Of a DNA stretch of 64,000 bases, positions 44,191 through 56,312 are shown one piece after another. The notes beneath the pieces are model-generated. The model saw only the letters and a list, made by a program, of their open reading frames with translations, did no database searches and was not told the DNA's origin. Position 1 is the first letter of the stretch; each line of letters begins with the position of its first letter. The position numbers and the translations under genes are program-made. The DNA comes from Boletus sp. NGJ (lineage: Eukaryota; Basidiomycota; Agaricomycetes; Boletales; Boletaceae): assembly GCA_019096195.1 (NCBI GenBank), contig JAGTXK010000095.1, forward strand, positions 469,861 through 533,860, in the 5' to 3' direction.

Positions 44191-46110
44191 TCTTTAGCAA
44201 TGAATTTCAGAGAGGAGTAACTCTTGAACTCAAGTTTGCACTCCAGATCTTTGAGATGCTTAGTATGTAGTTCTTTATTCATAGAATCCTGCACTGCACA
44301 GACAAGCAGTGACTATATCTTCCTCATATCATTGATATCCTTTGTTTTTAAGTGCTATGCATTTGTTGATCTGTTGGGTGAATGAAAATCATAGGAGAAG
44401 ACAGGCTCATATGGTCCTGGTTTGTTTGGGTTTTGGCAACAGTTGCCATTATAGGTCCAAGGTATTTATGGAAATAGCTCTGTGCTAGTCCTTCAAGTAG
44501 ACAGTGCATGGAATCTACCACAAGTTGTCAGGCTGGGTCCCAATAGGGAAGGTGTTAGAGGGGTGACCACTAGACCCCATGTTGGATGAACAGTTTATGG
44601 CACTCTGCAGAGGAGATAGTGTTCTTGTATGCCTCAGCATGGCAATACAGGACAGATTTATCATGAAAGTTCCAATCTGGAGAATTCATACATATCTGTC
44701 CTGCCAAAAGTGGAGATGTGATAACAATGACATGTGCTGCAGTAGAAATGACTAGTAACAGAGGCCAATTGTAATGCTTTCCATGCTGCCAAGAGGTTGC
44801 AGACTACACATGCTATAGCTGAGTGGGTAATGCAGTGAAGACCTGAAGATGTGTGAGTGAATCAAATACCCTTCACCCAGCTATCCACCATATCATCAAT
44901 CAAGGGGTTAAGAAAAAAATTAATTTGATCTTCAGAAGGCTTATGTGCAAGTAGTGTCTGCTTTAGAACCCAGTAGCTTGAAGGACAAGTCAAGCACAAG
45001 TGATAGAACATAGAGGGAGAAGTTCCTACATGCTCAACTGACACTAAATAATACCACACTAGCAATGCTAAGAAAGAGAGAGACATGAACTATCTCATTG
45101 CAGCTATTGATACTTTGATTGGAATGATGTGCTAGCAAAAGGTTGAGTGCAAACAGCGATGACTGCAAGAAGTCACTTATCATATTCAACTGGACTGTTG
45201 GTGGGTAGTTGACTTGGTTTCTCATCATCCAAATGAGAGAACAATGAATTGCACAGCTGCACTAGCTGCTCCTTCCATGTCAACACTGAAGAGGATTGTC
45301 ATGGTCTGTTCTTCAGAGCCATCCATACTGTAGAGACCTCTGAACAAAGGTGTTCAAATAAACTGAAGAACAGGGACACAATAGACTGTCAACTAATACA
45401 CTGGAGGTGAGCTTCAATTTGATCCAATCTTTGATATGCAATCACAGTGTGACAATCTTGAGGCTATCGGAAGGAGCTGTGGAACATAATTAAGCTGTGA
45501 GTTAGTAGATCAAAAGGATTCATGCACCTGTCTGGGCCAATGGAGGTTATATAATTCAAGAGCTGTGGCATGAGAGGTGAGTCTGTGAGATTTAAAGATT
45601 GGCTAAAAACATATTCATTACAAGTCAATCCTATGATAAGGTAGGAAAGTAGACTTATCCACCTCCCAAGGAGATTCAATATATGGCATTGGCCAGCTTG
45701 CTAATGTCAGGTGGTGGAACATATTTCCCATTGTCTCTGTGCTCAGCTTGAAATTCCTGTCATAAGGACCACAATTTGCAAGGTTGCAAGTCAATGTCCA
45801 GACTGCTGTCATTCAGGGTCACAGCAAAAACAGCAGTGGAGAGACTTTCCACCTCATCCTAAGTCATTTGATTTCAGATACCAATGAATAAGTCAAAATG
45901 CAAACTTACCATGGAGGTTGAACACTCTGAACTACCACTCATGGAAGCCACTCTATCAATGGACTGAGAGCCCAGCAGGTGGGCATGTCTAGAGTGCTCA
46001 GATTGTAGGTGGCCTGCAGGATTGCAAGCATGTCCATCACTACCTAGATTGCAGCACCTTGGGCAAAAGCAACAATAATGGCAATTATAGCTAGGCATTG
46101 TCTAGTACAA
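44191..46110 (-). pseudogene. Plavaka-like transposase relic
   Basis: Minus-strand frames in order: a Cys-rich N-terminal stretch (46098 down; 'CFCPRCCNLGSDGHACNPAG'), 'NLTDSPLMPQLLNYITSIGP' (about 45620), 'DEKPSQLPTNSPVEYDK'-like text, 'SSYWVLKQTLLAHKPSEDQI', 'CVVCNLLAAWKALQLAS' and 'HFYCSTCHCYHISTFGRTD'. 'YWDPA', 'LVVDSMHCLLEGLAQ' and 'YFHKYLGP' follow (about 44560-44470). The HFYCxxCH and VDSMHCxLEGL pairs are typical of the large basidiomycete Plavaka/Tnp2-like transposases as I recall them. There are frameshifts and more than ten stops. Confidence 0.6.
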
Positions 46111-46479
46111 TGATCAGACACCTTCAAACATATTTAAAAACAAGTCAAGCCTATATCCAAGGGCAGAGAGATCCCACATGTTCCTGAGCAGATAGTGACC
46201 TACAGGTAAGCTCTTGAACCCATTTAAGATAGAAAACTATGGAAAACAAGAGGTGGGACATATTTGAACAACAACCCAATGATGATGATGACAATACCAA
46301 TTGGTAGACATGGTAGTACTGAAAATGTAAACTACATCCCCTAACAACCTTAAACTTTCATTACAGGGAGTGATAACAGAAAACATAAAGTTCATACTGG
46401 AAAGACAATGAGTATACAATAATGAGTATAATAAGTTCATTGATCATATACATTGCAACATTTGTAATCTTGCTGCATT

Positions 46480-46780
46480 TGCAATTTGGAAGGGAACTTG
46501 TGAGTCTTGCTGCCTATCACTATATCTACAGATTACATTGTAAAGTGGAGTACATGGTAGTTGTGAATGAAGAAGAAAAAGTCTTACCTAACACAATGGT
46601 CAGACCATTATTGTGAATCAAACTCAGTCTGGGCAATGTCGGTGCAGTGCAGTCATGTGAGGTGTAACTCAGTTCACTTTATAAATCCAGCGATTTCTCA
46701 TGACTGCTCTTTTCTACACTTTCCTATCATTGCCCACATTGTAAAGTATCCTCTCAAATTGAGTATGAAGTAGTATCCTA
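46480..46780 (+). repeat. Long degenerate inverted repeat, left copy
   Basis: Reversed, it matches 49620-49880. Shared words are TAAAGTGAACTGAGTT, CTGAGTTTGATTCACAATAA (right copy: CTGAGTTCAATTCACAATAA), AGCGATTT and TTAGGTAAGACTTTTTC-like. Identity is moderate (many transitions and indels). Confidence 0.55.
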
Positions 46781-48400
46781 ATTGTTAATCACAAAAGTAT
46801 CTACCTTTTTGTTGTATATGTACTCCTCTTTACATTGTTGCCTACGTTACTTCATCTACCCTTTTATGTCTGAAAAATAAGTAGTATCTTAATGGATAGA
46901 TCATGCAAGCTAATTAGTCTAATAGTACAAAGATCTCACCTTTCCACATCATTTCACTGTATTCTATCAAATTTGAGAAATAAGTTTCTTCATGGATTTA
47001 TTGTGCAAGCTACAACATAAAAAGGTGACTCTTTTATTGGGAAATCTCTTATCTCTACTGAGATATTTACAGTATTTCAATGTCACTCAGGATTACAATC
47101 TCTGTACAGTGGATATCTTTCTGTGAACACCTGGAGTTGTCGACCATACCTCTATTTCCCTCGATTGCAATGGTGATGCACTCTGAATGACTTTGATTGC
47201 TCAGGTCATAGAGAGCATAATGGCATCAGAGTGTAGCCAAGTCTTGCTCTCTTACTTCTCTTCCATCCCCCCTGCCATGATGCACACCCTCCCAAAGGCT
47301 GTCGATACCCACCTGAACCACCTAGATGCATTCAGTGCCAATACCCCACTTGCCTTTACCCCTAAAATCACCCCCTTCTTGATGACAATGCTTCATCATG
47401 CACTGCTTCATTGGCTTTCTCTTCAAAATACTGGGCTTACTAGTGCTTTGTGGAGTAAATTGCTTTCTCTACTGGATCTGCCTCATCTGTTTAAGCCAGA
47501 ACTTGACTGTTAGTGCCACCCAAAGCTCTGTTTGGGTTCTTGAACCATTATCCATCCATCTGATCTCTCTCTGTCTCCATTGACCAGCTTTCAAAGTGGT
47601 CATATCGCAGGAAATATCCTCTGGTCAATCTTCTCGATTTATATCATGTGGAAGGACCACTAAGTTATACTGCTATCCTTGCAAGACATCTCCAGGATCC
47701 TAGAGAGGTTGATTCACTTGGATTGGTTCCTCAGAGTCCACTTCCTCCTTATGGCCACTTGTCTCCACTGTGCTGGACTATACCAAGTATTTTGGTAACT
47801 TATCTTCTCTCAATGTCACATTATGGAATACTGGAAATGCCAATGATGAAAAGTTGTGGCTCTCTGACCACAATGGGTATATCTGCAATGCTGAGTGTTT
47901 CATCATTATCCACCAACTAAACTTTGTACACATGGATGATTTTCCAGTAAGACTGTTCACAAGATTTGTAGTTCCTTAACATTGACACTAGGAACTTCTG
48001 TAGTATCATTGCGGTTCTTGCCTTCATGCATTTCCTAATGTGCAGAACATAAGATTGAATGAATGGGTTTGAAGACAATGCAAATTTACAAGCTCAGTTT
48101 GAAAGGTGTACAGTATCCCCCATAAAGAAATTGAATTAGTCATATTATTTTTCTAGAGTGGAGTGAGGTGATATATCCTTGTATTCTAGTATACTAGTAT
48201 ATAAGTAGGTAGTCTTTGTACACTGGTCATGAAATCTCAGATCTCAGCATTGGATATAATATTTGATCACTGAACAAAGGCAACAAATTCTGTCATAAAT
48301 ATAAATGAATATCCTTGTATTGTCTTATACTAGATTTCCAATTTGGGGAAACAAGGTTGGGTAGACTCTGTGGCAGATAAAAGCTGATGAGAAAAAGAGA
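46781..48400 (+). other. Interior of the inverted-repeat segment, unrecognised coding-like frames
   Basis: ORF 47187-47513 ('MTLIAQVIESIMASECSQVL', Leu-rich) runs into broken frames to about 47980 ('LDYTKYFGNLSSLNVTLWNT'). The 'DHNGYICNAECFIIIHQLNF' stretch looks protein-derived. No domain was recognised. Confidence 0.3.
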
Positions 48401-48419
48401 AAGCATTGTCCTCATATTT

Positions 48420-49180
48420 CTGACATGCCTACAACCCAATCTTCATCTATACCACCATTCTATGATGTTTGTGATCCCCCCCACCTAATGCCTCTTCTTT
48501 CATCACAAACACAGATGTCTTACCAATCAACAACTCAAGTTTCTAATTCTGAAATGAAGGAGATATTGATGGTCAGGCCACCTGTTATGGTGCCTGTGGT
48601 CTGAGTAGTAAAATGTACCAACATACCACTCCCCCCTCATGTGAGCTCACCTAAAAGTGTTTCATTCCACCCTGATGTGGTGAATCAGGCTGAGGAGACC
48701 CAACAGACTCACCAACACCATTGAAATCCAGTTTATCGTCACTGGAATCTAAATCTGATGATGAGCATTGAAACACGAAAATATCCAAGCTGAATGGAGC
48801 AGCTGAGAGACCAGGGAGAGGGATATATAACTTGAAAATGAAGTTAGGGTGGAATGATGCAACATTCCAGAAATTGAAGGTGTATTACAGCATGAATAAT
48901 GAAGATTACATCTTATCTTATTCATCTGCCTAGCAATTCATTCACAGGGCAATGAAGAAGCATCTCAATGAGGGCAAATGCCAAATCATGCAAGACCAGA
49001 AGGAAATGGATATTGTGATAAAAAAGGTGGGTATTGGATATGTGTCAGTGTTAGTAAATAATCACATTTGTGGACAGACCTTGTCATGTTTTCCAGCCCT
49101 TGTGGACTTCCAGTCCTATTGGCCCATTTATAATCTCATCCAACTTTGATTGAAGTATACATCATCCAGGTCTTGACAAA
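48420..49180 (+). pseudogene. Decayed basidiomycete repeat-family gene, function unknown
   Basis: The N-terminal low-complexity part ('IPPFYDVCDPPHLMPLLSSQ') is followed by 'ISKLNGAAERPGRGIYNLKM' and 'LGWNDATFQKLKVYY'. After an intron-like gap (about 49029-49095) comes 'LVDFQSYWPIYNLIQL' and 'LKYTSS'. From memory this order occurs in a short, high-copy Agaricomycete protein family of unknown role. Several stops are present. It lies within the inverted repeats at 46480 and 49620. Confidence 0.4.
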
Positions 49181-49619
49181 GAAGGGGAGTAAGTCCACAT
49201 TCTGTGATGTAATGTAGAGTAACTGCATCTGTGTACAAAATGTATTGTAAATTTGTGTCTGTTCTCGAATTAAGCATTGGGTCATGTACTACTAAATCTG
49301 GTGAGGTAAAATGGAATAGTTGGCATGCATACAACGAGGCTGGTCACCAACTGGTCACTTGGCAATGCCAATGCCAAAACAGTTTCAGTTGTGAATCACA
49401 ACTTTAGTAGATGTGGCAAATGGTGAGTGGTGAATGGGTTTGTTTTGGATAGCAGGCATCAGTAGAATATAGAGAGGGAGCTTATAGATGATCTCTGACA
49501 TATACATGAATGCCAGCTGCTGAGTGGAAGGGAGGCTTGTCTGTTTAATCATTGATTTAGGCTTTTATTAGCAGTAATAACAACACATATGGATTATCCA
49601 TTTATAAATATTAGATAGC

Positions 49620-49880
49620 ATAGACACATGATGAGTGGTTACTACAATTGTGTATGTGATGATGTAAAGGCAGAAAAGGATACCTGTGATAAATCGCTAG
49701 GTTAATAAAGTGAACTGAGTTGTACTTTATGTGATGTGCTGTGGCATCACCTGGACTGAGTTCAATTCACAATAACAATCTGATGACTGTATTAGATAAG
49801 GCTTTTCCTTTTTGATCTGCAACCACTATGTAGTTCTCCCACTCAGCAATATTATAGACCTGTACATTATAAATGTCACA
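49620..49880 (-). repeat. Long degenerate inverted repeat, right copy
   Basis: Inverted partner of 46480-46780; see that entry. Together they bound a ~3.4 kb segment. Confidence 0.55.
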
Positions 49881-50088
49881 GTTAGTAGTTGAAAGACTAT
49901 GGTGTGTACACTTAGGTTAAAATTTCATTGCATATGTTGTTGATAGCACTAATTATAACAGTGACTTGTTAACGTCTTCTTGGCATGATAGGCTTAATCA
50001 CTCATAGGACAACAAAATGCCTACAAGATAACACACTGTTCAAGGATGGGAGAGTCATGATCAATCATGGTGTGTTGAACTAAATTGT
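49881..50088. other. Short spacer with no recognised feature
   Basis: AT-rich, no feature recognised. Confidence 0.3.
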
Positions 50089-50378
50089 TTGTTTTTGTTG
50101 TTGTGTAGTAACAAAGTGATAGACCATCATTGTTTACCACCCCTTCCCATCTGTCTCAGTTACAATATATCGCCCAATTATTATTTCCAAATTTCCCTCT
50201 TCTTGATCACCATTTCCACTCTTGCTCTGTTGAAGTCTCTTGTAGGGAAGGAGATCACTACTATGCATGTTTTCCAGCTCCTCACATTGGAACTGGATGA
50301 TATTCAGTTTGAGGACTGGCTAGAGGTCATTGACACCCTCACTGATGAGGGTCTTGTAGCCTTTGAAGAACTTGAAGC
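50089..50378 (+). pseudogene. Target-site gene fragment interrupted by the chromovirus (5' part)
   Basis: An open frame ('QLLTLELDDIQFEDWLEVID', 'DEGLVAFEELEA') runs into the chromovirus LTR at 50379. Joining at the GAAGC target duplication continues the frame at 56795 with 'AVHVHQCYS'. I recognise no family. The residues after 50379 in this frame are LTR-encoded and spurious. Confidence 0.4.
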
Positions 50379-50860
50379 TGTTATGAATCCCTTTCGGAAA
50401 ACAACCACAAGGCTCGGAACTACTTCGCAGGCTACACGTGTCCTGGCTGAACGAATCAGGTGGGAGAGTCTTAGTCCTGGATATTCCCAACCCTACGACG
50501 ACCGATGGCCGAAGCTAATAGGTTGTTGGAGGAAGATACAAGTGGATTAGACTGGGGATATCAGTCATCAAAGTGCTAGTTTATATACATGAAGAAAGTA
50601 TGCACGGACCATGCTATGCATGTGATAAATTACTACGTATGGTAAAACAGAGATTAATAGGGCTGTGTGAGAAGAGCAGAAATTAAAAGGTTGTGGATCA
50701 CATGAGGTATGATGTCATATGACGTCATAGGTTCTAGACCTATCATGTGATGTGTTCCCACGGTCACGTGCACAGTCACGTGACTTATGAAGAAGAAGTT
50801 TGAAGAAAATGAGAAGTAAGTGTTTGTTTGAAAAGTTTGAAAATTTCCCATATTATTACA
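50379..50860 (-). repeat. Chromovirus copy 1, 3' LTR
   Basis: Minus strand TGTAATAATATGGG ... GGATTCATAACA, preceded by the PPT AAAGAGGGGGTAG (50861-50873). It carries a TATA box (ATATAAAC) and palindromic CACGTG and TGACGTCA sites upstream. Confidence 0.95.
50660..50800 (-). promoter_or_regulatory. LTR promoter sites: CRE-like, two E-boxes
   Basis: Within the LTR lie a perfect TGACGTCA palindrome (about 50718-50725), two CACGTG boxes (about 50765 and 50777) and the near-palindrome ATAGGTTCTAGACCTAT. The TATA box lies downstream, on the minus strand, at about 50584. These are sites a fungal bZIP or bHLH factor could bind; activity is inferred. The same sites occur in all four LTR copies. Confidence 0.5.
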
Positions 50861-50871
50861 CTACCCCCTCT

Positions 50872-51498
50872 TTAAGACTCGAATTCCAGGCGAGTCGTTG
50901 TTTTCTCTTGTTCGGTGAAATTTTCATAAGGAGTGAATAAAGAAGCGAAAGCTGATAACGATAGACCACGAAGCTTGCGTGGTGCGGAAGGGTTAAGACG
51001 ATGGAAATCATTTACTGCGTCCGGTGCAGTTACGTGAATGTCTTCTGATTCCCAGGTTCGATCGGTTTCGTCGTAACCTTTCCAATGAACCAAATATTCT
51101 ATTTTGCCTTTCTTCAACCTGGAAGCGGCGATATAATCAACTTCGAACTGCTCTTCGCCTTCTTCGTCAATTTCTATAGCATCTGGTCGAGATTTAGGCT
51201 GTCCAGGCAGCGTATCTCTATAAGGTTTGATGCGAGAAATGTTCACAGTTGAATGGATGTGAACCGAATTAGGAAGTTTGAGCGTTACGGCGTTAGGAAG
51301 TACCCAAGTGATAACATAAGGGCCAATCCATTTTTGAGTTAGTTTTTTCGCCGTATAAGGAAGTTTTAATTTATCTGTAGAAAGCCAGACTTGCTGGCCA
51401 ATAGAATATTCGGGTGCTGTAGATCGTTTTTTATCGGAAGAGGTGATCATCCTCTCTCGTGTTGCTTCCAGCACTTCTTCAATCTCCTTATGATTTCA
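50872..51498 (-). pseudogene. Chromovirus copy 1 integrase C-terminus and chromodomain
   Basis: The segment after the second TGA (51496-51498). The integrase C-terminal domain reads 'YSIGQQVWLSTDKLKLPY', 'KKLTQKWIGPYVI' and 'VNISRIKPYRDTLPGQ'. The chromodomain reads 'FEVDYIAASRLKKGKIEYLV', 'HWKGYDETDRTWESEDI', with the aromatic cage region Y/W/W. Chromodomains steer such elements to H3K9-methylated heterochromatin. It ends 12 bp before the LTR. Confidence 0.93.
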
Positions 51499-51810
51499 CC
51501 CAATTTCTTCTGCAAAACCCGTGAGATTCCCTTCGAAACCCATACGCAGTATGTAGTTTCGTGTTACTTTAAACGGGATTTCTCCGGTAGCCGTAGTTAC
51601 GGTGTTATTGTGAGAGAATTGGGCTAATTTCAACCAATCGACCCATTCGTTTTGTTTCTTTCTGGCATATGCGCGGAGATACTGCTCGAGATCTCGGCTA
51701 ACGCGTTCGGTTTGTCCATCTGTTTGTGGATGATATGCCATAGAGATTTTTTGTTTTATATCAAGAAGCTTACAAAGCTCTTGTGTGAAAGCAGAAACGA
51801 ATTGTGGTCC
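51499..51810 (-). pseudogene. Chromovirus copy 1 integrase middle segment
   Basis: Between the two TGA codons: 'GPQFVSAFTQELCKLL', then 'MAYHPQTDGQTERVSRDLEQ' with the catalytic Glu, and 'FSHNNTVTTATGEIPF'. In frame with both neighbours once the TGA codons are read through. Confidence 0.93.
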
Positions 51811-54540
51811 TCAATCTGATACGAGGGTAGAGGGAAGTCCATGTGTTGACCAGACATGGTCTCTAAATAGGATAGCTAGATCTTTCGAAGAACAAGTATC
51901 GTATGTTGGTATAAAAATAACTTCTTTTGAAAATCTGTCCACAACAACGCAGATAGCAGTAAAAGATTGTGATGGCGGTAAGCCTGTGATGAAATCTACT
52001 GATAAGTCTTCCCATGGTCTTTTTGCTGCGGGAAGAGGAATAACTTTTCCTGCCAGTGCATTTTGCTTACCCTTCGTGAGGGCGCACACTTGGCAGTGAT
52101 CTACATAAGTTTTTACGTCCTTTGTGCCTTCTGGCCACGAGAAATATCGAGAAAGAGTATGTATAGTTTTAGAATGACCGCCGTGTCCTGCAATAGGCGA
52201 ATCATGACATAATGTAATGATTTCTGTACGTAGAGATTCTGGTACGTAGATTTGATCTTTTTCGTTTTTGAATAGATTAAGTTCTGAGTAGAAAAGGAAA
52301 TTATTTATAGCATCGACGTTATGTTTTTTAGATTCTTTTTGTATTCTTGTCATAAGATCGGAAGAAAGAGAAACGTGATTTATAAATATAGAAGGAGGAA
52401 GTACGGTGACGTTTTGATTGTGATCTACAACTGCGTCGCCGTGATCTGGTCGTCGAGATAGAGCATCGGCTCTTCCATTGGACGATCCAGATTTGTATAC
52501 GAAAGAATAATTAAATTCTTGAAGAAGTGCGTGCCAACGTGCTTGACGTCCGCTAAGTGTTTGAGGCTTCTTCCAATATTCAAGGTTTTTGTGATCGGTC
52601 CAGATTTCAAATCCTTCGCGACCTATTAAATAATGACGCCATTCTTCTAATGCGTGTATTACTGCAAGCAGTTCTTTATCGTATATTGGGTAGTTGCGCT
52701 CTGCGCTGTCAAAAGAGTGAGAGATAAAGGCGACTGGTTGCCAGTTACCATCATTGCATAATGTGGAGAGCACTGCTCCCGTGGCGATGTCCGAAGCATC
52801 GGTTTCCACACGCATTTCTTGATCACGATTTGGGTATGCGAGAAGTGGTGCTTCCATGAATTTTCTTTTTAGATTGATGAACGCTTCTTGTTGATCTGGA
52901 CTCCATTTGAATGGAACGTCTTTCTTAGTAAGATCGTTCAAGGGTCGTGCAATTTGCGCGAAGCCTTCTATGAATCGTCTATAATAATTACAGAGTCCGA
53001 GAAAGCCTTGAAGTTGCTTCAAGCGAGTAGGAATTGACCAATCCATGACCCCAGCTACTTTCTTCGTCTGCATTTCTACCCCCTCTTTAGATACCACCAT
53101 TCCTAGAAAGTCCACTTTTTCTGCCGAGAAGGTACACTTTTCTGGTTTTACGTAAAGGTCGTTTTCGCGGAGACGGCGTAAAACTTCCTTTATAACTTCT
53201 TCGTGTTGTTCTTTTGTCTTTTTTGAGGTAAATATCATAACGTCGTCGATGTAGATGACGACTACTGCATACATGTCGTTAAATATATCGTTCATCATTG
53301 TTTGAAACGTGGGAGGAGAGTTTGTAAGGCCGAAATACATAACAGTAGGTTCGTATGCTCCAATAGGGGTAACGAATGCTGCTTTCCATTCATCGCCTTC
53401 TTTGATGCGGACATTGTTATAGCCCCATCGGAGATCCATGGCCGTAAATAGATCCGCATTTTTGAGTCGATCAATTAATTGCGGAATGAGAGGGAGTGGA
53501 TAGGAATTTTTTATCGTTCCTTCGTTTAAATAGCGATAGTCCATGACCATTCGTTTTTTGCCGTCTTTTTTGGGGATGAAGAAGACGGGAGATGTCTGTG
53601 GAGATTTTGAGGGTTTGACGTAACCCTTTTTGACTTCCTTTTCGATAAACGTTCTGACTTCTTCCATCTCAATGTCCAAAAGGGGAATAACACATCCTTT
53701 CTTGGGGATGAAGTCTTCTTTGAGATCTATTGCGTGATCCCAATGTTTTCGTAAGGGCATCCTTTGGGATTCTTTCTCCGAAAAGACATCTAAGAATTCG
53801 TGATAAGTTAGTGGAACTTTTTCTTTTAGTCCTTCTTCTATTGTACGTAGTTGAGCCAGCTTGTAAGAAGAAGTGGGTCCTAGACCCATAATTTTACAAT
53901 AGGAGGTACAGCGAGGAAACGTAATTGTCTGTTTTACCCAATCGATGTCAGGATTATGACGATATAGCCAATCATACCCAATGATCATTCGATGAGTTCC
54001 TAGTTTAGATATGTAAGCGTCTATAACTTCGTAGTGTCCTTCTATTTCCACCATCAGGGTTACCACATGACGGATCGGTCCGATTGCTCCTTCCGAACCA
54101 TCAGCGTTATGTATCTTAATGGGGTTGTCGATGGTATAAAAAGGTATTCCGTGTCTTTTTACATAGTCCTGATCTATGAAAGTGTGCGACGCTCCTGAAT
54201 CCAGGAGGGACTGGAAACGGTAACGTGACCACTGGCCGTTAACGTTGCACGATACTATGGTTTCCAAAGAGAATTCTCCGCCATAGGAAAGTGTAGATGC
54301 TTGGTTTAACGTGACCTTTGTGGGTTTATAGATATTTGATATTTTTTGTTGTTTTACGAGGGAATTAAGTACACTTAATTCTGGTGCCACACTCAATTGA
54401 GACGCCCTTGCAGATTTCATAGATATTTTACGTAGTACAGCAGAGAGATCGGAGATAGGAAAATCGTTACTTGTACATGTCGTAAAAGAAGATGAAAAAG
54501 ATGAAAAAAGTTCTTGCCGCTGAGTTCCCTCTGTACTCAT
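51811..54540 (-). pseudogene. Chromovirus copy 1 pol ORF (protease-RT-RNase H-integrase N-part)
   Basis: 909 codons from ATG 54540. Protease LLDSGASH (Asp114). RT: 'MVMDYRYLNE' about 332, TAMDLRWGY (Asp369), YIDDVMIF (430-437). RNase H: VETDASD (Asp581), KELLAVIHALEEW (Glu623), IWTDHKN (Asp649), RADALSR (Asp692). Integrase zinc region His779/His786/Cys816/Cys819 and core SVDFITG (Asp849). It ends at LVSD (Asp909), where TGA (51811-51813) replaces the expected CGA of DRGPQF. All catalytic residues remain, so the lesion is a single transition. Confidence 0.95.
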
Positions 54541-54962
54541 TGGCGCTGTCCATTTAAAGCCTGTGCAGCTCGGGCTTTTGCTTCTACCTCAAACTTGTCT
54601 CTGTAATACGCTTCCGCCTCATCGGAAACGTATGTCCTTAATGCTACATTGGTTGCCGCTGTAGCTGCGGGAGGTTGCGGGAGAGGTCGTTGTGCGTATG
54701 CGCGAGTTTGGGGTTCATTAAAAAAATGGGGATACTTGTTTTCTCCCTGATTTTGCTCGATGTACGAGCCTTGGTTCCAGTCCCAAATCTGGCGTTGCAT
54801 AGGCGGACGACCAGTCCTTTTGAAAGGGTTCGTCGGGCAGTTAGGTTTTATGTGGCCGGGTTTGCCACAGTGGAAACAGGTTCTGGTTTCCTTGGAGGGT
54901 CCAGCCTGCTGGACACCTATTTCCATGGGCGCGCCGCGACCCGGTTGAGTTCCTACTGCCGT
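54537..54962 (-). pseudogene. Chromovirus copy 1 gag nucleocapsid part (CCHC)
   Basis: Frame 54926-54537 holds 'CFHCGKPGHIKPNC' (CX2CX4HX4C knuckle) and an acidic/basic tail 'AYYRDKFEVEAKARA', overlapping the pol ATG by four bases (ATGA). Upstream in the same frame 'AVGTQPGRGAPMEIG' indicates it was continuous with gag before a frameshift near 55010-55030. Confidence 0.9.
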
Positions 54963-55699
54963 GTAGGTAGGACAGTATGAATTTTGTGGGGGTTGCCCAC
55001 GTGGAGGAGGGAAGGATGAGCGCGGGGGTTGAGATCTATGAGGGGGCCACGTTCGTTCACGATCTGTTCGAATGCCCGACCTATTGTTCTGTAGTTTATG
55101 ACTAGGTCTTCATAGTCAAAATTGCGGGCGGGACTGTTCAAACGAGAATGTTCGTAAATTTTATAATCTACTGCCTTTTTCAGTAGAACTTCGGCGTGGT
55201 GATCGTCGATGTACGACTCTTTTCTTAAGATCTCAAACCTTTGGAGGAACAGGTCGATCGGGTGACCATTTTGTTTTAAGGCCTCGAGTTTCCTTAGTGA
55301 CTCGTGGGCCAAGGTATCGATACAGAAGTGCGTTTTAATCTGCTCCTGTAACCTGTTCCAAGTAGGCCAAGCAGCGGCTCCTTTTGCCGGCTGCAGGACC
55401 CCGTTTGCGTCCGTCTCGATGGTAGCTTCCTCATCCAGGTAGTGCTCCATGATTAATTGTGCGAAGGATTCTGCTTTTCCTTCGAGACGGGAGAGGACAG
55501 CGATGTCCATGATCTTGTTGTTTTTCCATTTCTGGGCGTCGACCCAGAGCCGGAGCTTAATCCACCAGGGGTGGAAGGATGATCTTGTGCCGTCCCATTT
55601 TCCAGGGTCAGTGATTTTCTTCGTAATATTTTCCTTGTCTCGCTCCTGAGTAAGGTCGGCGAGTTTTTGGACGAGTTCGTCAATGTCGACTCTAGACAT
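54953..55699 (-). pseudogene. Chromovirus copy 1 gag (capsid part)
   Basis: ATG 55699, 248 codons. The N-terminal charged helix reads 'QKLADLTQERDKENI'. The gag core reads 'DPGKWDGTRSSFHPWWIKLR', 'RLEGKAESFAQLIMEHYLDE', 'QIKTHFCIDTLAHESLRKLE', 'HPIDLFLQRFEILRKESYID', 'YEDLVINYRTIGRAFEQIV'. The normal C-terminal tail is in another frame, so the native capsid-nucleocapsid fusion is broken. Confidence 0.92.
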
Positions 55700-56312
55700 A
55701 TCGAGGATTTGGCTTTAAGAGTGATGTGGGGCGAAGATAGGAGCGGAAGTATTGAATGCGGTAGAGTGCGAATGGGGAGGATGGACAGAGCAGTCTAACT
55801 TTGTCAGGGTTTCTGATGTATGTTTTCCTTTTCCTACATCGGTCTTCTTTCAGAACCTTACTACCAGATATCTTACAATCTGGTTCTGGGGTTCCTACGC
55901 CTTCGTAGGAGTCGAAGTATAGGTCGTTAAAAATGATGGGCAGCGGTGATGGGGGACCGGAGGATAACTGCTTTACTACTAGCAGGTGTAGCACAGGAGA
56001 AAGGCGAGATAAATCCCCCTAACGCTACTTCGTGACGTCACAGGTAATCACGAGAACCTGGGTTCACTATCGTAGAACCAGCGTACGCTCAAGTCGGCAA
56101 CCACCTGAGAAGTGGGGCTAGTGCACTATGCCCGGCAGCAACGTTATCCTTATTTATGACGCCGGACGAGCGTATATTCAAGCGTTTCGGCGAGTGCTTT
56201 TCTCGTCACCGTCAAGTGGTGAATACTATGCAGATGTCCCTTAAAACGCTGGGCCCGCGTATATCTCCTTAGCTCTGGAGTCCGAGCGTTGTGTATAGCA
56301 GTCTAATCCAAG
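55700..56312 (-). other. Chromovirus copy 1 leader and primer-binding region
   Basis: 613 bp between the 5' LTR (ends 56313 on the minus strand) and gag. It begins CTTGGATTAGACTGC next to the LTR (possible tRNA primer site). The distal 200 nt (55960-56175) match the leader of the older Gypsy-A at 29560-29775. Confidence 0.75.

Noticed and set aside
50089-50550. 153-codon ORF as one gene
   Set aside because: From 50379 on the frame is chromovirus LTR, so the C-terminal third is spurious.
54675-54980. 101-codon plus ORF opposite chromovirus gag
   Set aside because: Antisense of the nucleocapsid region; no independent motif.
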